Of a DNA stretch of 7,439 nucleotides, positions 1 to 5,037 are shown piece by piece. The notes beneath the pieces are model-generated. The model did no database searches, had not been told where the DNA came from, and saw only the letters and a program-made list of their open reading frames with translations. The stretch is from DASYSA01 sp036003885 (GTDB taxonomy: Bacteria > Acidobacteriota > Blastocatellia > UBA7656): the NCBI GenBank assembly GCA_036003885.1, contig DASYSA010000573.1, positions 1 to 7,439 on the forward strand, in the 5' to 3' direction. Within the stretch, counting starts at the first letter, position 1. Every line of letters begins with the position of its first letter. The position numbers and the translations under genes were made by a program.

Positions 1-104
1 ATCAATCGACGACCGGTCAGGACAGGAGCTTCCGAATGTTTTGAATTTTAGCGAGTTGAGTATCGCTCTTTTAACCATACCTTGAGAATCACAGTTGTCA
101 ACCG

Positions 105-284
105 CTACGGTTTTGCCGAAGCGCACAGGTCACCGCTTAATCCGCGTGAGGCGTTGCGGTTCCTTGAACAAGAGCCTGGATGCGACGCCGCCTCGGATGT
201 AACCTCGATGTCCGCTAGTGCTATGAGGTCAAGCCAGTGATCCATTCTGACTTCAGTTGTCGGAACAATGATGCGTTTTTTCAT
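105..284 (-). pseudogene. Remnant of a small uncharacterised 'WLDL' family gene (carbohydrate-binding-like)
   Basis: On the minus strand an ATG at 284 opens a 59-codon frame ending at a TAG at 105-107. Its start, MKKRIIVPTTEVRMDHWLDL followed by IALADIEVTSEAASHP, resembles the start of a bacterial family I recall as 'WLDLEALA.VEVTSEDPAHPIE', often named carbohydrate-binding or discoidin-like. After the HP the frame becomes unlike the family. The next family block, 'IRLLFDEPQRLRRI', is instead found one frame away at 130-177 as RLLFKEPQRLTRIKR followed by TGA. This fits an internal deletion plus frameshift between the two blocks, and the C-terminal two thirds of the gene are absent. The similarity is from memory and the function of the family is not established. 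I am confident that it is a broken gene and less sure of the family label. Confidence 0.6.
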
Positions 285-520
285 CTCTCATACCATCCTT
301 TCATGGATTGGCGTTGCCGCCCAATTCGAATGCAACTGATGTCTCGAACACTTGTACTTAACCTGTAGCACTTGCCGTTCCAGAAAGATTACTCCGCCGT
401 TGGGAAAAAGATGGTATCGCGCAAGGTTGCCCACTCCGTCGCCCGAAGGAAGCTCTGTTCCGCCGAGGTACTGTGACGCACGTTTGAATCGCTGTGCCGC
501 AATCAGCCATAATTCTGGAT

Positions 521-916
521 ATGTTTTCAGAGAAAGAAATTACCTATTTGAAGTCGCAGCGGCTCGCGCGTATTGCCACCGTCTCGATCGATGGACAGCC
601 GGATGTTGCGCCGGTGGGCTTCTCGTTTGACGGCGAGCGGTTCTTTGTCGGCGGGCTCGATATCAAGCTCACGTTGAAGTACAAGAACGTCAAATCCAAT
701 CCTCGGGTCGCTCTCGTCATTGACGACCTTCAAAGCGTCGATCCGTGGACACCCCGTGGAATCAAGATTCACGGCAAGGCCCGCATCGTCGAGCGTCACG
801 GTCATCTTGGCGCCGCGGAATACATCGAGGTCACGCCGGAGCGGTACTGGAGTTGGGGAATCGATGCGCCGACGTTTGAACACGGCAAGCCGGTGATGAA
901 GAAGGTCCGCGTTTAG
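521..916 (+). CDS. PPOX-class (F420/flavin split-barrel) oxidoreductase family protein
   Basis: The 131-residue product starts MFSEKEITYLKSQRLARIAT and matches the pyridoxine 5'-phosphate oxidase-like split barrel, in particular the small 'PPOX class, F420-dependent, MSMEG_5819-type' group. Hallmarks are an opening helix ending in LARIATV, then DGQPDVAPVGFSFDG, the K.RNV-like segment YKNVKSNPRVALVIDD, a DPWTPRGIKIHGKA strand pair and the late ERYWSWGID motif. Family members bind F420 or flavin and act in the cytoplasm, and the substrate here is unknown. I chose the ATG at 521 because the family begins with this F-S-E-K-E helix. The GTG at 494 would add nine residues with no family support. 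The Shine-Dalgarno at 521 is weak (TCTGGA). Length is normal and the frame is intact. No operon partner is visible, since it sits between a dead gene and a non-coding gap. Confidence 0.88.
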   Translation: MFSEKEITYLKSQRLARIATVSIDGQPDVAPVGFSFDGERFFVGGLDIKLTLKYKNVKSNPRVALVIDDLQSVDPWTPRGIKIHGKARIVERHGHLGAAEYIEVTPERYWSWGIDAPTFEHGKPVMKKVRV

Positions 917-1247
917 TGGCGCTAGATCGGTTGCGATTCTCGCTCGCGAACTGGCGTATGGATTTCTTTACCTACAACACACACCCGATACCCCCACCTT
1001 TACCCCTTTGAGGGCTCTCCATTAACTACCCATGCCGACCCGAGCGCACAATTATGATGGGTCCATCGAACATGCCGGTCTTAGAACCCTGAAAAAGACA
1101 TAAACTTCAAATGGCTCGCGTTTCCGGCAGCCGGCTCTACGACTAGTTGGCGCTAACATTCATGTGGGATACGGACCAAGTCATCCCGCTTTACCGATTC
1201 CGCATGCTTCCCCGGTCGGTGATCAATGGTGCAAAATGTCGTGAAAG
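917..1247 (+). other. Gene-free interval of about 330 bases
   Basis: No coding region could be supported on either strand. The stretch includes a pyrimidine-rich run at roughly 967-1020 (many C and T blocks on the plus strand). Further on is a stop-bounded open frame of about 45 codons, reading NIHVGYGPSHPALP near 1155-1200, which has no start codon and no family I recognise. No convincing promoter or terminator was found. It may contain the promoter of the 1248-2251 pair. Confidence 0.5.
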
Positions 1248-1454
1248 ATGCCTTCAGAAATCGATGCGAGGCGCGGGCATTTGAAAAGGTTCTACTCGCT
1301 GCTTGATACGCTCGAAAGCATCGTCTCTGGCGAGATCTCGGCTACGCAATCGGAGCAACCGGCAATTGAGTTGATCGCAGCTTTGACGTTCGCGTCGGGT
1401 CTTGTCGTTGCACTGCGAATGCGCGAGACGAAGCGATCGATTGGAGGACCGTGA
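1248..1454 (+). CDS. Small protein of unknown function, coupled to the methyltransferase
   Basis: This is a 68-residue ORF whose ATG is fixed by an in-frame TGA two codons upstream (1242-1244). The first half is charged (EIDARRGHLKRFYSLLDTLE). The second half contains a mostly apolar stretch, AIELIAALTFASGLVVALRM, which could be a single membrane segment or a buried helix, followed by a basic tail. I do not recognise the family. Its stop codon overlaps the GTG start of the methyltransferase as GTGA (1451-1454). The GGAGG that would serve the methyltransferase lies inside its last codons. This arrangement suggests translational coupling and argues that the ORF is translated. Upstream the ribosome-binding signal is only a weak GTGAAAG. 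It could still be a chance ORF. Confidence 0.5.
   Translation: MPSEIDARRGHLKRFYSLLDTLESIVSGEISATQSEQPAIELIAALTFASGLVVALRMRETKRSIGGP
1443..1447 (+). promoter_or_regulatory. Ribosome binding site GGAGG for the methyltransferase
   Basis: GGAGG lies three bases before the GTG at 1451, inside the last codons of the 68-residue ORF. The spacing is short, so initiation may depend on coupling to translation of the upstream ORF. Confidence 0.5.
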
Positions 1455-2251
1455 CAGACTGGCATTCCTACGATCCGATCGCTAACCACTATGACCGGGT
1501 CTGGGCCTCGCGTTTTGCTGCGGTTGCAAAAGAGATGTGGGCGCTTATGCCTTCGAGCCCCGGCCAGAACATCCTGGATCTTGGTACTGGCACGGGTATT
1601 GTGCCCAGCCTCCTTTCCGAAGACCTTCATAGATCTGGACTCATGGTTGGCTGTGACAAGTCCCGTGGGATGCTCGACCGCGCGAAGACAAAATTGCCAT
1701 GGCTGCATGTGCTGGTTGCCGAGATAACTGCTTTGCCATTCGTGGATGAAAGCTTTGATCTCGCAACCGCCAGTTTTGTGATCTCCCATGTCCGTGAGTA
1801 TCCATGCGCGCTCGCAGAGGTATTCCGGGTCCTCAAGTCATCGGGCACGCTCGCAGTGTCAGCTTGGGCGCCACTCACAGATCCCTGGGCGGCAGCCTGG
1901 AAGGATCATATTGCTAAGGCTATCTCGACGGCAGAGGCCGATCGCGCATTGGCCCAAGTGGCGCCTTTGGAAGAACACTTTTCAGTGCGGGGCAATCTGG
2001 CAGCCGCCCTCACCGAGGCTGGTTTCTCAAACGTAAGCTCCCATTCGCTTGAGCTTGAGTTCACTTTGACAGTGGATGAGTTCCTCGATGATCGAGAGAT
2101 CAGCTCCACAGGTCGCCTGGGGCGTCAGATCCTTGGGCCGATGGGCTGGGTCCGCTTTCGGGCAGCCGCTGCGGAGATGTTTCAGGCTCGTTTTGGACGC
2201 TCATTGCAGTGCCATCGCACTGCATTCATCGTGATCTGCAGAAAACCTTAA
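1451..2251 (+). CDS. Class I SAM-dependent methyltransferase (UbiE/Methyltransf_11 type)
   Basis: The 266-residue protein has the standard Rossmann methyltransferase layout. An N-terminal WHSYDPIANHYDRVW cap is followed by motif I ILDLGTGTG at residues 41-49, which binds S-adenosylmethionine. The acidic end of strand 2 is in GCDKS (67-71). EITALPFVDESFDLATA at about 91-107 covers motifs II/III, and the post-motif VLKSSGTLAVSAW (about 128-139) is typical of Methyltransf_11 and UbiE/COQ5-like enzymes. It would transfer a methyl group from SAM in the cytoplasm. The C-terminal half (about 150-266) shapes the substrate site and gives no clue to the acceptor. The GTG start overlaps the preceding ORF stop by four bases. 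The gene is intact and of ordinary length. It converges on the DUF433 gene with only 25 bases between stops. Assignment to the superfamily is secure; the specific reaction is unknown. Confidence 0.92.
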   Translation: MTDWHSYDPIANHYDRVWASRFAAVAKEMWALMPSSPGQNILDLGTGTGIVPSLLSEDLHRSGLMVGCDKSRGMLDRAKTKLPWLHVLVAEITALPFVDESFDLATASFVISHVREYPCALAEVFRVLKSSGTLAVSAWAPLTDPWAAAWKDHIAKAISTAEADRALAQVAPLEEHFSVRGNLAAALTEAGFSNVSSHSLELEFTLTVDEFLDDREISSTGRLGRQILGPMGWVRFRAAAAEMFQARFGRSLQCHRTAFIVICRKP

Positions 2252-2276
2252 AGCGGATTCGATTGATGAAATTTCG

Positions 2277-2582
2277 TCAGTGATCAGGCTGCGCCCCCAG
2301 TAACTCGATGCGAGTTCGCCCAGGATACTCGTCAAGCTTCAGCAGCATACGGCGCTCAGCCGAATGGGAGAATTTCTTCTTCGCGAAGGTTGCCGCGTTG
2401 GAAATTGCGGCTCGGATATCATCCAGAGTTAAGGGTGGATATTTCTCTACGATCTCTTCAGGGGAGAGACCGTCAGCAAGATTGTCGAGAACGACAGAGA
2501 CCATGATTCGCGCTCCGCGAATACACGCCTTCCCCTGACAGAGGTCGGAATTAACCGCCATTCTTTCCTGCCAGTCTTGCAT
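2277..2582 (-). CDS. DUF433 antitoxin with a frameshifted tail running into a lost DUF5615 toxin
   Basis: Residues 1-66 are a clear DUF433 domain (VapB45-like HTH antitoxin): W4, CQGKACIRGARI at 15-26, then VVLDNLADGLSPEEIVEKYP and LTLDDIRAAISNAA. The family is usually about 75-80 residues; this ORF is 101. After TFA (about 67) the frame reads KKKFSHSAERR. One frame over, the same DNA gives EEEILPFG and a TGA at 2356-2358, which is a normal DUF433 ending. Seven bases after that stop is an ATG (2346-2348) that begins MLLKLDEYPGRTRIELLGA, very like the 'MLLKLDENLGRRGIELLRAAGHDV' start of the DUF5615 PIN-like toxin. One lost base near 2382-2385 therefore fuses the antitoxin to about 23 toxin-derived residues, and the rest of the toxin is gone. 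Start 2582 is supported by AGGAAG at 2588-2593; the longer frame from 2693 adds 37 unsupported residues. Confidence 0.82.
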   Translation of the reverse strand: MQDWQERMAVNSDLCQGKACIRGARIMVSVVLDNLADGLSPEEIVEKYPPLTLDDIRAAISNAATFAKKKFSHSAERRMLLKLDEYPGRTRIELLGAQPDH

Positions 2583-2587
2583 CGTTT

Positions 2588-2593
2588 CTTCCT
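2588..2593 (-). promoter_or_regulatory. Ribosome binding site for the DUF433 gene
   Basis: The minus strand reads AGGAAG five bases before the ATG at 2582. It decides the start in favour of MQDWQERMAV over the in-frame codons further upstream. Confidence 0.65.
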
Positions 2594-2689
2594 GTTCGGA
2601 TGTGCTGGACCCAAGGTAACACATGGCTATGACCTTTGAGGATTTGGCCAGGAGACAGCTTGAGCGCCAGCTGATTTTGAGGTCTAGGA

Positions 2690-2875
2690 TCAATTGATTT
2701 TCGCAAACACGGCGAACCCAGGTCTTTCTTTTTGCAACTCATCAGAGACTATGATCGAAGGCGTGTTTGCCGGAAATTCCGTTAGCTCAACGATCATCTC
2801 ACCGACTCTGTCACGATACTGCACGACCCACACGCCGCGGCTCCAATCAATTAACGCCAAAATTTTCCTTTTCAT
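2690..2875 (-). CDS. Small hypothetical protein, 61 residues
   Basis: The frame starts at an ATG at 2875 (MKRKILALIDWSRGVWVVQY); a GTG two codons earlier at 2881 is an alternative. It ends at a TGA at 2690-2692. The sequence alternates strand-like apolar stretches (ILALIDW, VWVVQY, MIVELTEF, SIIVSDEL, FAVFA), which suggests a small beta-rich cytoplasmic protein with no membrane segment or signal peptide. No family is recognised. It lies upstream of the DUF433 gene on the same strand with 107 bases between, so co-transcription is possible but not shown. The ribosome-binding signal is poor. A chance ORF or a fragment of a larger lost gene is a real alternative. Confidence 0.35.
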   Translation of the reverse strand: MKRKILALIDWSRGVWVVQYRDRVGEMIVELTEFPANTPSIIVSDELQKERPGFAVFAKIN

Positions 2876-2988
2876 AAGCACACCAGTCTGTCCGGCCGAG
2901 TTCGGCGGCCTCTAGTTTTCGTCGTTGCCGCTTCATCCCAGGAGATCATCGCATCAGGTTACCAAGCCGTCATTCGGCAGTCTGTGCA

Positions 2989-3201
2989 AGAACGCTCACA
3001 CCATTTCTTTTTGGCTCGCTTGCACTGGCTCTTGCTCTCGCCGAAGGCCTATCGGGCCTGACTTCCGGCCATAAACAATTGACATTGGAATCCCTCTTCC
3101 TTGATGAGGGCTTCGGCACGCTGAACCCGGAGACAGCCCAGGTGTTTTTGAACAGCCTATACGGTGTAGTAGCCTTATCCCCGGCGAGAGAACAAGATTG
3201 A
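2989..3201 (+). pseudogene. sbcC: sbcC fragment: ABC-ATPase C-terminal scrap with deleted signature motif
   Basis: A start-less open frame (stop TGA at 3199-3201) reads RTL-TP-FLFGSLALALALAEG and then LESLFLDEGFGTLNPETAQV. This matches the C-terminal ATPase half of the SbcC/Rad50 nuclease subunit: helix after the signature, Walker B LFLDEGFGTL (about 3094-3123) with its DE pair, and D-loop residues through NPET. In SbcC the segment before FL..SLALALAL is TLSGGES. Here only TL-TP remains, so the ABC signature has lost about three codons. After VFLNSL the sequence leaves the family, and the H-loop (ISHV) region is missing. Nothing upstream resembles the Walker A half or the coiled coils. The result is a non-functional scrap of about 55 recognisable residues, ending just before the GH57 gene. 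Family call is from motif recognition and quite secure. Confidence 0.78.
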
Positions 3202-3208
3202 AAAAATC

Positions 3209-4666
3209 ATGAGCTTCGGAACGCTGCCTGAATATATCGAGAGTCTACCCAATATCTGCGGTTCGGAAGAGTTAGTTGCCGAAGCGATCGCGGAGCGGGG
3301 TCCGTTTTACTTGCCCGAATCGGACATCGACTTTGAGCGCCTCCGAAGCGCTTTCAGTATCGCGCTTCACATGCACCAACCAATAATTCCGGCCGGCGGT
3401 GATGATCTTCGAACGGCAGCGTTGATCAGCAATCTGAAGTACATGATGGACAACCAGCGCGTCGGCGACAATCACAATGCGCCGGTCTTTCACTGGTGTT
3501 ATAAACGCATGGGCGATTTCATTCCTCAGCTCCTCGAGGAGCGTAAACAGCCACGCGTCATGCTCGATTATTCAGGGTGCCTGCTGCACGGCTTAAGAGG
3601 CATGGGCCTCGACGACGTCCTTGAGCAGTTGAAGCGGCTCACACTCGATGGGGCCTATCGGCGTTCGGTCGAGTGGTTAGGCACAGCTTGGGGGCACGCG
3701 GTCGCGCCATCCACTCCTGCGCAGGACTTCCGGCTTCATGTGCGGGCATGGCAGCACCACTTTGCGGCCATCTTCGGGCTGGAGGCATTGAGCCGCGTCA
3801 GGGGCTTCTCTCCTCCTGAGATGGCCTTGCCCAACAATCCTGACGTCAGCTACGAGTTTGTGCGGACACTGAAGGATTGCGGGTATCGATGGGTGTTGGT
3901 GCAGGAGCATTCGGTCGAGCGCACAGCGGATGGCTCCGGGATCGCCCAACCCCACATTCCTCACCGGCTCGCCGCCCGCAATTCTCGTGGCGAGACCGCC
4001 AGCATCATCGCCATCATCAAGACCCAGGGCAGCGATACGAAGCTGATCGGCCAGATGCAGCCATACTACGAGGCCCGGGGCCTCTCTCGCATCGATCTCG
4101 CGGGCAAGTCTGTGCCCCAGCTTGTAACGCAGATTGCAGATGGCGAAAATGGCGGTGTGATGATGAACGAATTCCCGCCCAAGTACTTCGAGGTCATGCG
4201 CGACTCTTGCGCATCGGATGTGCCGCCCATGAATGTGACAGAATTCCTGGAGTATCTCGACGCCCTGGGCCTGAAAGAGAAGGACTTTCCTGCCATCCAG
4301 CCTGTCATGCAGAAGCGCGTTTGGGCCCGGTTTTCCGAAGGCGCCGGACCGAATGCTTTGGGAAAAGTGATTGATGATCTGAAAAAGGAAGACGGACGCT
4401 TTCACATGGAAGGTGGAAGCTGGACCAATAGCCTCTCCTGGGTGCGCGGCTATGAGCACGTGTTGGAGCCGATGGAGCAGGTGAGCGCTTTGTTCGCAGA
4501 GAAGACAAAGGGCGTCTCGACCTCCGACCACAGGTACCGTAACGCGCTGTTTCACCTGCTCATCACCGAAACGAGTTGCTATCGTTACTGGGGTACGGGC
4601 CTTTGGACCAGCTATGCGCGAGAACTCTGCCGGCGGGCTAGCGAGATTCTGATAAACGAGTTCTAA
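3209..4666 (+). CDS. Glycoside hydrolase family 57 protein
   Basis: This 485-residue enzyme carries GH57 landmarks. Motif 1 is HMHQP at residues 54-58. Motif 3 is GFSPPEMALP at 199-208, whose Glu204 is the expected nucleophile. Motif 4 is ADGENGG at 310-316, where Asp311 is the likely general acid/base. A late LLITETSCYRYWG at about 450-462 corresponds to motif 5. GH57 enzymes are retaining alpha-glycan enzymes (amylase, 4-alpha-glucanotransferase, branching enzyme, amylopullulanase, alpha-galactosidase), so a role in glycogen or maltodextrin metabolism is plausible. The subfamily cannot be decided here. No signal peptide is present, so it should be cytoplasmic. The frame is complete and every motif is kept, in contrast to the broken genes on both sides. 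No glycogen genes flank it. The ATG at 3209 is the first plausible start after the sbcC scrap, though its ribosome-binding site is weak (GAGAG about 18 bases upstream). Confidence 0.93.
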   Translation: MSFGTLPEYIESLPNICGSEELVAEAIAERGPFYLPESDIDFERLRSAFSIALHMHQPIIPAGGDDLRTAALISNLKYMMDNQRVGDNHNAPVFHWCYKRMGDFIPQLLEERKQPRVMLDYSGCLLHGLRGMGLDDVLEQLKRLTLDGAYRRSVEWLGTAWGHAVAPSTPAQDFRLHVRAWQHHFAAIFGLEALSRVRGFSPPEMALPNNPDVSYEFVRTLKDCGYRWVLVQEHSVERTADGSGIAQPHIPHRLAARNSRGETASIIAIIKTQGSDTKLIGQMQPYYEARGLSRIDLAGKSVPQLVTQIADGENGGVMMNEFPPKYFEVMRDSCASDVPPMNVTEFLEYLDALGLKEKDFPAIQPVMQKRVWARFSEGAGPNALGKVIDDLKKEDGRFHMEGGSWTNSLSWVRGYEHVLEPMEQVSALFAEKTKGVSTSDHRYRNALFHLLITETSCYRYWGTGLWTSYARELCRRASEILINEF

Positions 4667-4997
4667 TAGATGACCACAACTGGCAGTGGCGTATGGTAAA
4701 GACCCCCCTTGGCTTCGCGACTCTCGTTGAGTGAAGCGAAAAAACAGATCTCGCCGAATATCTGCTCTCTCTGTAAGTCAGGCGGCTGGCTTGAACGCGG
4801 CTTGATAAGGACGGGGGTCCGCGGAAGGTGAATTGTGAAAGTCGTTCCAAGAGCAGCGCTGCTCTCGACAGTAATCTTTCCGCCATGCGCTTCCGAAGAC
4901 CCACGCACTAGAGTGAGACCGAGGCCCCAACCGATTTGGCCCTTTGTCTGGCGTCCTTTGTTCTCTTGAACGAATCAAATATGTAGACTGGATCTTC
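4663..4997 (-). pseudogene. 3' fragment of a sensor histidine kinase (HATPase domain), frameshifted
   Basis: Reading the minus strand from 4997, EDPVYIFDSF resembles the F-box region of a HATPase_c domain ('..IFEPF'). The frame then breaks near 4965-4970, and the next frame continues QENKGRQTKGQIGWGLGLTL, where GWGLGL is the G2 box. It goes on VRGSSEAHGGKITVESSAALGTTFTIHLPRTP, the usual last strands of the ATP-binding domain. After about 4812 the frame runs a further 50 unrelated residues to a TAG at 4663-4665, overlapping the GH57 stop. The N-terminal sensor, the HisKA domain and the N box are absent, because cheB begins on the other strand at 5038. The product could neither bind ATP properly nor autophosphorylate. 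It was probably a partner of the neighbouring CheB-type gene, as such kinases and CheB/CheR genes often cluster (inference). Confidence 0.75.
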
Positions 4998-5017
4998 AGC
5001 CGTTATTACCGATCCGT

Positions 5018-5025
5018 AGAGGAGG
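5018..5025 (+). promoter_or_regulatory. Ribosome binding site of the former cheB
   Basis: AGAGGAGG ends 12 bases before the ATG at 5038. The spacing is a little long but it is the only strong Shine-Dalgarno nearby, and it supports this start. Confidence 0.5.
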
Positions 5026-5037
5026 CGTACAGCTCTT

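Noticed and set aside
352..630. 92-codon plus-strand frame overlapping the PPOX gene start
   Set aside because: It ends inside the PPOX gene in another frame and has Arg/Cys-rich nonsense composition.
1123..1133. CCGGCAGCCGG palindrome as a possible operator
   Set aside because: It is a single short GC palindrome with a one-base centre, has no partner copy and no link to a regulator gene.
1292..1789. 165-codon minus-strand frame
   Set aside because: It lies across the 68-residue ORF and the methyltransferase motif I region and has no recognisable domain.
3877..4374. 165-codon plus-strand frame inside the GH57 gene
   Set aside because: It is a +1 shadow with low-complexity Arg/His/Pro content.
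3677..4555. 292-codon open frame on the minus strand
   Set aside because: It is antisense to the GH57 gene, whose motifs are complete. The minus translation shows no family and is rich in His/Leu/Gly as expected from a shadow frame.
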